Origin: Gemmatimonadaceae bacterium
GTDB lineage: Bacteria; Gemmatimonadota; Gemmatimonadetes; Gemmatimonadales; Gemmatimonadaceae
NCBI GenBank assembly: GCA_019637445.1
Contig: JAHBVS010000002.1
Span: 496,001 to 560,000 of the forward strand
Direction of reading: 5' to 3'
DNA: 64,000 nt
Part shown: positions 28,301 to 34,428 of the stretch, piece after piece
Layout: every line of letters begins with the position of its first letter
Position numbering within the stretch: position 1 is the stretch's first letter
Notes under the pieces: generated by a model
Seen by the model: the letters and a program-made list of their open reading frames with translations, nothing else
Database searches by the model: none
Told to the model about the DNA's origin: nothing
Translations under genes and position numbers: made by a program

Positions 28301-28651
28301 GCCGCCCGTGCCCTCGCCGGGGTCGCCGATCACGTTGTTCTGGGCGAATTCGTTGCGCGAGCCGTAGATGAGGATGGGCTTGCGCTCGCGGAACTCGTGG
28401 TTGAACACGACCTTGAGCCGCGCGTAGGTCCGCTCCGCCATCTGTCCCGTGTACTGCGCGACGTCCTCGAGCTCGGGATAGTAGTGGACGTCGAAGTGCT
28501 CGGTCTTGAGCACCTGCCAGCGGAACTTGCGGAACTGGACGTGGTTCTGGCCGAAGTACTGGCCCTGCGCGGCGAGCGGGTTCAGCGGGGCGGCGAGTGC
28601 GGCCGCGACGGCAACGAGGAGCAGGGCGGGGAGGCGAACAGGTCGGCGCAT
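25376..28651 (-). CDS. Peptidase MA-like / TolB propeller / Omp85-type outer-membrane chimera
   Basis: 1,091 residues from ATG 28649-28651; the longer upstream frame has no signal peptide, whereas this start gives one at once (cleavage near LAAQGQ). Residues 40-290 carry a gluzincin zinc-protease signature: HEMVH (about 142-146) and a downstream glutamate in WFTEGMAEYLS. Residues 330-620 hold five to six TolB-like propeller blades, each with a SPDGR-type turn (LSPDGRQIAFIS, FSPDGRLFAFT, WSPDGRYIVFAS). From about 740 to the end a BamA/TamA-like beta-barrel follows (GIVLSDMVGNRRLM, FIRGYDRETYG, ending in ...FWTLGQSF with a terminal Phe). The single chain thus reaches from periplasm to outer membrane. 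Confidence 0.85.
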   Translation of the reverse strand: MRRPVRLPALLLVAVAAALAAPLNPLAAQGQYFGQNHVQFRKFRWQVLKTEHFDVHYYPELEDVAQYTGQMAERTYARLKVVFNHEFRERKPILIYGSRNEFAQNNVIGDPGEGTGGVTDALRQRNMFFFTGDMKESEHVLAHEMVHVFQYDIFGRGRAGGGMQALAQVGPPLWFTEGMAEYLSIGPEHPYTDAIMRDAALNGNIPSVEQMTQRPDQYFPYRFGESFFKYVGARWGDEIIGEIMQAVPSLGIERAFRRYTGTDLEVLGDEWKESVQTAYLPDIPNLERPRKVANALLDERRTGGLIPVYVAPSLSPDGRQIAFISMGSLLRAEVFLDLYLADATTGKRTARLTKSQLDPEFEELRFGYSQGAFSPDGRLFAFTAQRQGRDVIYLHDVRRNRTARRLDTPLVQMLGPSFSPDGRQIVFSGIAGGTSDLYIIDADGKNLRRLTQDPYGDVQPQWSPDGRYIVFASERGPQSDLETLSFGHWQLSIYDLQTGNIEVLPNQDGKSLNPMWSPDGQSIAYVNDRTGIPQIFLYELGDKQHYQLTKFVGGVFSLTEHSPAITWARQADKLAFTYHDDGEFAIWSIVDPRSLKKEPFSPKAAMPVIAEGAGSDSSAAGADSRAGAIARIAEIARAVGDSGAQRLNTQRVTPERRRAVYLGADGWRPSAVAPAVAARGVSVAALLDSAELALPSVSDFTTERYRAKLSPEYVATPSVGYSQDNFGRGVYGATGIVLSDMVGNRRLMIAGGINGRLSEAQLFLQYNDLGSRNQWGIGLQHYPMFFLSGFQQLQQGSVIVQQQVLSRFIVRSAFAMGQYPLNRFTRFEYGSSFNNIDRSLMYISAAYDAFSGTGGGYLVDSIVGQGSLNYFSPFVAFVSDNALMGATGGIYGRRYRFQLEQTTGSVRWTTYSADIRRYDAILFNFLTFATRLAAHVSVGPDEDEFPKYIGRPDFIRGYDRETYGADCEASISDPTQCSAVQLLGSRVAYANAELRFPLLRRVDLGILPISLPPVDGLFFYDFGMAWTAGQKLHLARPSNYDFLSDRYPLRSYGFGIRLNLFGVALVRWDYSIPLDGVRRDGYWFWTLGQSF

Positions 28652-28658
28652 ATGGTCC

Positions 28659-29018
28659 CTACGCGGTGACGGCCACGGCCGGGGCGTCCCCCCAGAGCCG
28701 TTCGAGCTGATAGAACGTGCGCAGCGTCGGATGGAAGACGTGCACGACGAAATCGACGTAGTCGAGGAGCACCCAGCGTCCCTGCTCGAGTCCCTCGACG
28801 GAGTGCACCTTGATCCCCTCGGCCTTGAGCGTGTCGACGACGTGGCCGGCGGTGGCGCGCACGTGGGTGTCGGAGGTGCCACTGGCGACGATGAAGAAGT
28901 CGGCCATGTCGGACACGGGGCGCAGGTCGAGCATCACGACGTCGTTCGCCTTGTTGTCGAGCAACACCTGCGCGGCGCGGCGGGCAGCGGTCATCGAATC
29001 CGTGGCGTCAGTGGCCAT
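28659..29018 (-). CDS. rsfS: Ribosome silencing factor RsfS
   Basis: 119 residues from ATG 29016-29018; upstream in-frame codons lie in the non-coding gap. RsfS (RsfS/YbeB/iojap family) binds protein L14 and blocks subunit joining in slow growth. The conserved core is visible: DVVMLDLRPVSDMADFFIVASGTS (read as DVVMLDLRPVSDMADFF then IVASGTSDTHVRA), followed by EGLEQGRWVLLDYVDFVVHVF near residues 75-95. The usual partner nadD is not adjacent here. Instead rsfS is followed, 7 bp away, by the start of the peptidase/Omp85 chimera on the same strand. Confidence 0.95.
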   Translation of the reverse strand: MATDATDSMTAARRAAQVLLDNKANDVVMLDLRPVSDMADFFIVASGTSDTHVRATAGHVVDTLKAEGIKVHSVEGLEQGRWVLLDYVDFVVHVFHPTLRTFYQLERLWGDAPAVAVTA

Positions 29019-29156
29019 CGAGTGGGAGTGCGGTGAATGGGAGAGCCAACCCTGTGGATACCGAAAGGTTCCCGAGTGCTTGGACTCGGGCAAGGGTTTG
29101 GTTGGCATTGGTGTTCGCGTTCTGGTGCCGGGGTTTGGATGGATCTTCTTGAATTA
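29019..29156. other. Intergenic stretch upstream of rsfS (no gene seen)
   Basis: Together with the following repeat element and the rplI terminator this forms the longest gene-free region of the window (29019-29483). This first part holds a short hairpin (CCGAGT 29072-29077 with ACTCGG 29084-29089) within the predicted rsfS leader. I see no ORF with coding character and no convincing promoter, although the rsfS promoter must lie here or within the repeat element. Confidence 0.4.
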
Positions 29157-29391
29157 CCACGGAGACACAGAGACGCAGAGAACTGCGGATGCGGGATCAA
29201 CGGCGAATGCGGGACAACGGCGAGAGGCGATGCCGGAACGACAACTGCTTCTTGGGGGAGCCGCCACGCAGAGATCCGTCCAAGGGCCCTCTTTGAAAGG
29301 CTGTTGCCGTTCCCGCACCGCCGTTCGGGGGTTACCCGCATCCGCAGTCCATTCCGCATCCGCAGTTCTCTGTGTCTCCGTGTCTCTGTGG
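29157..29391 (+). repeat. Inverted-repeat element D: octamer arms with conserved hairpin core
   Basis: Two 38-nt arms (29157-29194 and 29354-29391) are inverted repeats identical at 35 of 38 positions. Each outer arm is three tandem octamers of the form NCACRGAG. Inside, each arm is followed by an 18-nt tandem duplication (29189-29206/29207-29223 on the left; 29336-29353/29354-29371 on the right). The centre (29242-29306) is a 65-nt core beginning CAACTGCT and ending GTTG that is also found, in opposite orientation, in element E near 59.9 kb (51 of 65 aligned positions identical). No protein is encoded. The element lies between rplI and rsfS. Confidence 0.8.
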
Positions 29392-29423
29392 CAAATCGCC
29401 GTTGACCAACCACGGAAACAAAC

Positions 29424-29455
29424 CACGCCCCTGAGCTCCAAAGCCCAGGGGCGTG
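29424..29455 (-). terminator. Intrinsic terminator after rplI
   Basis: A perfect 10-bp stem (29424-29433 with 29446-29455) and a 12-nt loop are followed on the minus strand by GTTTGTTTCC. It is placed 28 bp after the rplI stop and ends the rpsF-rpsR-rplI operon before element D. Confidence 0.8.
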
Positions 29456-29483
29456 ATGTCTCGAGCACGAACGAAAGGGCGGA

Positions 29484-29930
29484 TCAGCCCTTGATGACCC
29501 AGACCTTGATCTCGGGCTTCACGTCCGCGTGCAGGCGGATGGCGACCTTGTAGACGCCCAGCGCCTTGATCGGCTCGTGCAGGTCGATCATGCGCTTCTC
29601 GACCTCCTTGAAGCCCTGCGCCTCGAGCTGGTGGGCGATGTCCGCCGTCGTCACCGAGCCGAAGAGCTTGCCTTCCTCGCCCACCTTGGCCGAGAAGGTC
29701 AGCGAAACCTCCTCCAGGCGCTTGGCGATGGTCGAGGCGGCGTCGCGGCGCGCGTTCTCGGCGGCCTCGAGGCGCTCCTTCTCCTGCGCGATGCGCTTCT
29801 TGTTGCCGGGCGTCGCCTCGTAGGCGATGCCGCGTGGCAGCAGGAAGTTGCGGGCGTAGCCGGACGAGACGTCCACGATGTCGCCCGGGTGGCCGAGGTT
29901 GTCCACGGCCTGACGAAGAATGACTTCCAT
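29484..29930 (-). CDS. rplI: 50S ribosomal protein L9
   Basis: 148 residues from ATG 29928-29930, with a GGAG Shine-Dalgarno sequence inside the end of the upstream gene. L9 binds 23S rRNA through its N-terminal domain. The signature MEVILRQAVDNLGHPGDIV and GYARNFLLPRGIA (about residues 24-36) is complete, followed by the long connecting helix (KKRIAQEKERLEAAENARRD) and the C-terminal domain (GKLFGSVTTADIA). Length and motif order are standard. It is the last gene of the rpsF-rpsR-DUF2232-rplI operon. Confidence 0.97.
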   Translation of the reverse strand: MEVILRQAVDNLGHPGDIVDVSSGYARNFLLPRGIAYEATPGNKKRIAQEKERLEAAENARRDAASTIAKRLEEVSLTFSAKVGEEGKLFGSVTTADIAHQLEAQGFKEVEKRMIDLHEPIKALGVYKVAIRLHADVKPEIKVWVIKG

Positions 29931-29932
29931 GA

Positions 29933-30964
29933 TTACTCCGAACGTTGGGATTTCGGCCGCGCCCGGCGACGCCAGTCGAGCCACGTGTCCCCGACACCGA
30001 GCGCGAGCGCGACGGCACCGACGACTTGTAGGAACAGCACCAGCACGATGGTCCAGAGCACCAGCATCCATCGTCCCGGCTTCAGGAACCAGAGCAGCAC
30101 GCCCAGCCCGCGCAGCACGTACAGGGCGCTGAAGAACACCATCAGGTTGATGCCCACGGCTCGCGCCGCGTCGGGCATCGGAACCACCAGCACCAACAGT
30201 CCCGCGATCACGCCCCACACGAACGCGTCGTGGAAGCGCAACTCCGCCAGCGGGGCCAGCGGCGGCCCCAGCCGGACCCGACCGAAGCGGTGGTAGACCG
30301 CCCAGCCAAGCGCCAGCGCGGCGAGGGACTCCAGGGCCAGCATCGCCGGCACCAGCACCCGCGCCACCTGCGGCAGCACCTCGAACTGCTGCTCCACCTG
30401 GCGGGCAAGCTGATCCGCCGCTGGGTTGTCCCGCACCATCTCCAGCCACTCCGGCCGCGCGGTGAACTGCCGCCACGCCGCCAAGCCAAACTCGGCACGG
30501 CGCGCCACCTCGTCCCCGAGGACCGTCCCCGCCTCCGTCAGCCCACCACTCGCCAGCATCGTGGCGAGCAGCGCCACCGCCATCGCGATCACGATGGCCA
30601 GCAGGGCCTGCGGAAGGAACGAACGCTCCCGGTTGCCGAGCAGCAGCAGCGCGCCGAAGCTCGCCGCCACCAGCACGCCCCACCCGCGGGCCAGGATCTC
30701 GTAGGTGCCCGCCGTGGCCGGCACCCACAGGACCCACACCGCAAAGGCGGTCCAGACCAACGCGAGCGGGAGTCGCCCCCCGGCCCGCCACCCGACCACC
30801 GCAAATGCCGCGAGGGTCGGGGCCAGCAGGAGAAGGGTCTGATCCACCGGCACCAGCATCGCCAGGGGCGGTGCGGCCGGCAGGATCAGGAGCACGAGCG
30901 TGGCGAGGAGCGGTCCCCACCAGCCCTGCTCACGCGGCGGAGCCGCGCCCTCCTCGGACGTCAC
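29933..30964 (-). CDS. DUF2232/YybS-like polytopic membrane protein
   Basis: 343 residues from GTG 30962-30964. About eight hydrophobic segments are visible, for example around 20-45, 48-65, 68-85, 95-110, 118-142, 210-230, 250-270 and 300-335. The position between rpsR and rplI is where YybS/DUF2232 genes are found in many Firmicutes and other phyla, and the overall layout (paired N-terminal helices, a hydrophilic stretch around 150-205, then a C-terminal membrane block) fits that group. The sequence identity is weak by eye, so the family call rests partly on position. Function unknown; the rplI start follows its stop by two bases. Confidence 0.7.
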   Translation of the reverse strand: MTSEEGAAPPREQGWWGPLLATLVLLILPAAPPLAMLVPVDQTLLLLAPTLAAFAVVGWRAGGRLPLALVWTAFAVWVLWVPATAGTYEILARGWGVLVAASFGALLLLGNRERSFLPQALLAIVIAMAVALLATMLASGGLTEAGTVLGDEVARRAEFGLAAWRQFTARPEWLEMVRDNPAADQLARQVEQQFEVLPQVARVLVPAMLALESLAALALGWAVYHRFGRVRLGPPLAPLAELRFHDAFVWGVIAGLLVLVVPMPDAARAVGINLMVFFSALYVLRGLGVLLWFLKPGRWMLVLWTIVLVLFLQVVGAVALALGVGDTWLDWRRRARPKSQRSE

Positions 30965-30977
30965 GAACGCCGGTGGC

Positions 30978-31202
30978 TTACTGCGCCGACTGGCTGTTCG
31001 AGTACGGCAGCAGCGCGAGGTAGCGGGCCTTCTTGATGGCCTTGGCCAGCTGGCGCTGGTGACGGGCGTCCACGCCGCTCAGCCGGCTCGGGAGGATCTT
31101 CCCCGTGTCGGTCACGAAGCGGGACAGGAAGCGCTCGTCCTTGTAGTCGATGTGGCGGATGCCGGCCTCGGTGACCGGGCAGACCTTCTTGTTGCGGCGC
31201 AT
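30978..31202 (-). CDS. rpsR: 30S ribosomal protein S18
   Basis: 74 residues from ATG 31200-31202. It contains the S18 core: [23 protein letters not shown] (seen as [13 protein letters not shown] and [12 protein letters not shown]), then [22 protein letters not shown]. It pairs with S6 on helix 22 of 16S rRNA. One early cysteine ([10 protein letters not shown]) is present without a full zinc-ribbon set of four. It follows rpsF by four bases; the ssb gene that usually lies between rpsF and rpsR is absent here. Confidence 0.97.
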   Translation of the reverse strand: MRRNKKVCPVTEAGIRHIDYKDERFLSRFVTDTGKILPSRLSGVDARHQRQLAKAIKKARYLALLPYSNSQSAQ

Positions 31203-31206
31203 GGGG

Positions 31207-31572
31207 CTACTCCTCGTCGTCGTCGTCATCGCCGTCGCGGGCGCGACGGGCGGCGAGCTGCTCTTCGGTCATCGGCGGGGCGCCGAGCTCGTGCTCGTGC
31301 ACCGAGATGAGGTAGCGGATCACGCCCTCGTCGAGCTTGAGTGCGCGCTCGAACTCGGGCAGGACCTTGCCCTCGGCCGTGAAGCGGGCGACGACGTAGT
31401 AGCCGGCTTCCTTGTTCTTGATCTTGTAGGCGAGCTGGCGACGGCCCCAGTGATCCAGGGTCGCGGGCTCAGCGAGTGCCAGGAGCCCGTGGTGCTTCTC
31501 GAGCTTCTCGGCAATGGCGGTGTCTTCGAGTGCGGAATCGAAGATGTACACCGCCTCGTATTCACGAGACAA
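31207..31572 (-). CDS. rpsF: 30S ribosomal protein S6
   Basis: 121 residues if translation begins at TTG 31570-31572 ([14 protein letters not shown]). GGGAGG stands at 31582-31587 on the minus strand, at proper distance for that TTG, while the longer frame (to 31605) would place the Shine-Dalgarno sequence inside the gene. The S6 ferredoxin-like fold is shown by [32 protein letters not shown] (seen as [18 protein letters not shown]) and IRYLISVHE. The C-terminal tail is very acidic (DGDDDDDEE), as in many S6 proteins. It is the first gene of the operon and carries a structured leader. Confidence 0.95.
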   Translation of the reverse strand: MSREYEAVYIFDSALEDTAIAEKLEKHHGLLALAEPATLDHWGRRQLAYKIKNKEAGYYVVARFTAEGKVLPEFERALKLDEGVIRYLISVHEHELGAPPMTEEQLAARRARDGDDDDDEE

Positions 31573-31601
31573 TGCGGCAATCCTCCCTTTGGTCGTGACC
31601 G

Positions 31602-31628
31602 CCATCCCTGGGTTGCCGACAGGGATGG
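31602..31628 (-). promoter_or_regulatory. Hairpin in the rpsF leader, possible S6:S18 autoregulatory site
   Basis: A perfect 9-bp stem (31602-31610 with 31620-31628) encloses the 9-nt loop TCGGCAACC on the minus strand, about 15 nt before the rpsF Shine-Dalgarno sequence. Bacterial rpsF leaders are known to bind the S6:S18 complex through a structured motif. Position and stability fit, but I cannot confirm the required internal CCG-containing loop, so the assignment is tentative. Confidence 0.4.
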
Positions 31629-31673
31629 AGGGGCGGGGTTTCGGCCCGCTCTGTAAGTTTGGAACAGCCCTTA

Positions 31674-31703
31674 AGCTTAGGTGGGGACAGGGGGTAAGGT
31701 CAA
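31674..31703 (-). promoter_or_regulatory. Possible promoter of the rpsF operon
   Basis: On the minus strand TTGACC (31698-31703) and TAAGCT (31674-31679) are 18 bp apart and about 100 bp before the rpsF start, leaving room for the leader hairpin. The -10 element is weak. The left arm of repeat element A begins three bases upstream of the -35 element. Confidence 0.4.
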
Positions 31704-31705
31704 GG

Positions 31706-31797
31706 GCAGTGGTGAGTTATGAGTTGTGAGTCGTGAGGAGAAGCGGCCGGGCAATCATCGCAATGCTCACGACTCATGACTCACAACTCACGACTGC
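31706..31797. repeat. Element A: 92-bp palindromic element with heptamer arms, no gene
   Basis: Two arms of exactly 32 nt (31706-31737 and 31766-31797) are inverted repeats identical at 28 of 32 positions, with a 28-nt spacer. Each arm begins GCAGT at its outer end and continues as tandem heptamers of the form RTGAGTY. The same arm structure surrounds the four-helix-bundle gene at 33.9-34.4 kb, so this looks like an empty or non-autonomous member of that family. It lies between the rpsF promoter and the 3' end of the TPR gene, 8 bp from the latter, and could serve as a terminator. Confidence 0.8.
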
Positions 31798-31805
31798 GGT
31801 TGCCC

Positions 31806-32738
31806 CTACCGCATTCCCCGTCGAGCAGCCTCGGCGGCCAAGTAGCCGAAAGAAGCCGAGCGCTCCCCGGCGAGGATCTCGGCAAACAGCCGCTCCGCCT
31901 CCGCCCGCCGCCCATTCGCCAGGTACCACTGCGCCATTCCGTTGGCCATCGTCTGGGCCGGGGTGCCGGCGGTCATCTGGCTGCGAATCTGGGCGTCGGT
32001 GCGCTCGCCCTTCATCCAGAGCAGCACCTGGTGGTAGGAGCCGTTCTCGATGATGTCCCAGTCCGCGCGGATGGGGGCGAGCAGGGCCTTGGCCTTGTCG
32101 AGGTCGCCGGCGCGGCCGTGGGCGATCACCGCCCAATGGGTGGCGGCGACGCGATGGTCGAGGTTGCGCGCGAGACGCGCGTCGTCCTCCCAGAGCGCCG
32201 CGGCGCGGGCGAACTCTCCCGTCAGGAAGTAGGCCAGCGCGAGATGGTAGCGGATGTTCCCATGCAGGGTGCTGGTCGGGATGCCGCGCGCGTTGGGTTG
32301 GCCATCGGGCTCGATTTCATCCGGCGCTCCGCCAACGACGCCAAGGGCGCGGGACAGGTCGCGAATCGCCAGCGGGTACTGCCGCAGCGAGATGTAGCGG
32401 TGTCCTCGGTGCCGCAGCAGATGCGGTTCGTCCGGGTGCAGTCGCAGCCCTTCCGTATAGATGACCACCGCATCGGCGAAGGCGCCCGTGTACGCAGTGC
32501 GCCGCCCGAACCAGATGATGGAGTCGACGTTTCGCGGGGAGCGTTCCCAGGCTGCCCGGGCGGCGGGCAGGTCCTGGGGCGGTGCTTGCGCGGCGAGCGG
32601 CGCGCGCACGACGGGCGACGCTGCGAGGAGCATGAGCGCCGCGCCGCGCGCGAAGGCCGCGACGCGCGTGGTGGCGAGGCGCGCGGTGGCGACCGCTAGA
32701 GTCGGCCCCGCCACGTCCCGTTGTTCAGCCTTCGTCAT
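31806..32738 (-). CDS. Secreted TPR-like repeat protein of unknown function
   Basis: 310 residues from ATG 32736-32738. A signal peptide is predicted (hydrophobic block AFARGAALMLLAASPVV, cleavage near LAAQAP). The remainder is helical with several TPR-like units: DLPAARAAWERSPRNVDS, AFADAVVIYTEGLRLHPDEP, YPLAIRDLSRALG, IRYHLALAYFLTGEFARAAALW and AQWYLANGRRAEAERLFAEI. Such repeats mediate protein contacts in the periplasm. I recognise no specific family. It stands between ychF and rpsF in an otherwise conserved ribosomal and housekeeping chain, on the same strand, and seems to be a lineage-specific addition. Confidence 0.75.
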   Translation of the reverse strand: MTKAEQRDVAGPTLAVATARLATTRVAAFARGAALMLLAASPVVRAPLAAQAPPQDLPAARAAWERSPRNVDSIIWFGRRTAYTGAFADAVVIYTEGLRLHPDEPHLLRHRGHRYISLRQYPLAIRDLSRALGVVGGAPDEIEPDGQPNARGIPTSTLHGNIRYHLALAYFLTGEFARAAALWEDDARLARNLDHRVAATHWAVIAHGRAGDLDKAKALLAPIRADWDIIENGSYHQVLLWMKGERTDAQIRSQMTAGTPAQTMANGMAQWYLANGRRAEAERLFAEILAGERSASFGYLAAEAARRGMR

Positions 32739-32762
32739 CCGGCCTCCGTCCTTTGGCGTTGA

Positions 32763-33863
32763 TCAGACGTTGAATCGGAACAGCATCACATCCCCATCCT
32801 GCACCACGTACTCCTTGCCCTCAGCCCGCGCGACGCCCTTCTCGCGCGCGCCCTTCCAGCCACCATTCGCCACGAAGTCCGCGAAGGACACCGTCTCCGC
32901 GCGAATGAAGCCGCGCTCGAAGTCCGTGTGGATCACGCCCGCCGCCTGCGGCGCCGTATCGCCTTGATGAATCGTCCACGCGCGCACTTCCTTCTCGCCC
33001 GCCGTGAAGTAGGTCTGCAGGCCGAGCAGGTGGAAACCGCCGCGGATGAGTCGGTCGAGACCCGCGCTCTCCAGCCCCAGCGACGAGAGAAACTCCGTGC
33101 GATCCTCCGGAGGCAACTCGGCCAGCTCCGACTCGATCTTGGCCGAGAAGGTGACGACCTCGGCCGGCTCGTGGTCGGCGGCGATGGCCGCGCGCAGGGC
33201 CTTCACATGCGCGCCCTCCTCGCCTGTCAGCTCGCCGTCGGTGACGTTGGCCGCGTAGAGGATGGGCTTGAGCGTCAGCAGCTGCAGCGGCTGGAGCGTC
33301 TCGCGCTCCTCCGGCGTCAGCGCCACGTGCCACAGCGCCTTGCCCTCCTGCAGCGGCGCCAGCGCCTTCTCCAGCACCCCCGCCTCGGCCGCTGCCGCCT
33401 TGTCGCCCGTCTTGGCCGTGCGCTTGGACTTGTCGAGTCGCTTCTCCACCACGCCGAGGTCGGCGAGGGCGAGTTCGAACTCGATCGTCTCGCGGTCGCG
33501 GGCCGGGTTCACCGAGCCGTCGACGTGGATGACGTCGGGATCGTCGAAGCAGCGCACGACGTGCACGATGGCGTCGGTCTCGCGGATGTTGCTGAGGAAG
33601 GCGTTGCCGCGGCCTTCACCCTTGCTGGCGCCCTTCACGAGGCCGGCGATGTCGACAAACTGCACGGCGGCGGGGACGGTGCGCTCTGGACTCACGATCT
33701 CCGCGAGCTTGTCGAGGCGGGGATCGGGGACGTTCACCACACCCACGTTCGGGTCGATGGTGCAGAAGGGGTAGTTGGCGGCTTCGGCTTTGGCTGCCGT
33801 CAGCGCGTTGAAGAGGGACGATTTGCCGACGTTGGGGAGGCCGACGATGCCTAGGCTGAGCAT
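32763..33863 (-). CDS. ychF: Redox-responsive ATPase/GTPase YchF (OLA1 type)
   Basis: 366 residues from ATG 33861-33863; the start is fixed by the family N-terminus [22 protein letters not shown]. It is an Obg-related P-loop NTPase preferring ATP that binds the ribosome and influences oxidative-stress responses. The G1 loop is [10 protein letters not shown]3 is [14 protein letters not shown], the G4-like segment is NVTDGE, and the C-terminal TGS domain ends in [15 protein letters not shown]. The 32-nt arm of a repeat element ends only six bases before the ATG, so no Shine-Dalgarno sequence is visible. In most genomes ychF follows pth directly; here hppA and a repeat element separate them. Confidence 0.97.
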   Translation of the reverse strand: MLSLGIVGLPNVGKSSLFNALTAAKAEAANYPFCTIDPNVGVVNVPDPRLDKLAEIVSPERTVPAAVQFVDIAGLVKGASKGEGRGNAFLSNIRETDAIVHVVRCFDDPDVIHVDGSVNPARDRETIEFELALADLGVVEKRLDKSKRTAKTGDKAAAAEAGVLEKALAPLQEGKALWHVALTPEERETLQPLQLLTLKPILYAANVTDGELTGEEGAHVKALRAAIAADHEPAEVVTFSAKIESELAELPPEDRTEFLSSLGLESAGLDRLIRGGFHLLGLQTYFTAGEKEVRAWTIHQGDTAPQAAGVIHTDFERGFIRAETVSFADFVANGGWKGAREKGVARAEGKEYVVQDGDVMLFRFNV

Positions 33864-33967
33864 ATAACTGCAGTCGTGAGTTGTGAGTCGTGAGTTGTGA
33901 GGGGAAAGGTAACTGGAGGCGGGATGCGGATGATGGGATGCGGGAGGCGGAGGCGCAGCGTTCGCGC

Positions 33968-34354
33968 ATGCAACCGTTTCGACGTCTCGCGGTGTGGGAG
34001 AAGGCGCACGAGCTGACGCTGCGTGTGTTTCGGCTCGCGGAGGAAGGAGGACTGCGGAGGTTTCCTGGCCTCAGTGCCCAGCTGTGTCGGTCCGCCGCCG
34101 CCATCCCGACGAACATTGCGGAGGGCAGTGGCCACGTCTCGCCAGCGCAGTTCAAGCGCTTCCTTGAGATCGCCCTCGCCTCGGCCTGCGAGACCGACTA
34201 CCAACTACTCCTTGCGCGCGACCTCGACCTCATAGGCTCGAAGGAGTATGCGCAGCTGGAGGCGCGCCTGAGCGAAGTGCGTGCGATGCTGATGGGGCTG
34301 CGAAAGCGAGTCGCCGAAAAGGCAAAAAACCCGCATCCTGAGGCCCGCAAATGA
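33968..34354 (+). CDS. Four-helix-bundle protein (S23/23S rRNA intervening-sequence protein family)
   Basis: 128 residues from ATG 33968 ([16 protein letters not shown]); ATG 33938 would add ten residues, but family members begin like the shorter form. Diagnostic segments are [18 protein letters not shown], the very conserved [14 protein letters not shown] (about residues 43-56) and [19 protein letters not shown] (about 63-81), giving four amphipathic helices. Relatives include proteins encoded in 23S rRNA intervening sequences and the Avd accessory protein of diversity-generating retroelements; no reverse transcriptase or variable repeat is present here. It is the only plus-strand gene in this 10-kb minus-strand region and sits between 32-nt inverted arms. 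Confidence 0.9.
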   Translation: MQPFRRLAVWEKAHELTLRVFRLAEEGGLRRFPGLSAQLCRSAAAIPTNIAEGSGHVSPAQFKRFLEIALASACETDYQLLLARDLDLIGSKEYAQLEARLSEVRAMLMGLRKRVAEKAKNPHPEARK

Positions 34355-34355
34355 A

Positions 34356-34386
34356 GAGGGGGAAGAAGCCAGGCTTCTCCCCCCTC
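34356..34386 (+). terminator. Hairpin directly after the four-helix-bundle gene
   Basis: Arms 34356-34370 and 34372-34386 pair over 14 positions with one bulged A, beginning one base after the stop codon. No T-run follows. The hairpin probably protects or ends the element transcript. Confidence 0.55.
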
Positions 34387-34428
34387 CGCATTCAAAGACT
34401 CATAACTCACGACTCATAACTCACAACT

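Noticed and set aside
29019-29420. Small protein-coding genes in the rsfS-rplI gap
   Set aside because: Several open frames cross element D in both directions, but all are translations of the tandem octamers and the hairpin core without conserved protein features.
33968-34354. Diversity-generating retroelement accessory gene (Avd)
   Set aside because: The protein belongs to the same fold group, but no reverse transcriptase, template repeat or variable repeat is found within the window.
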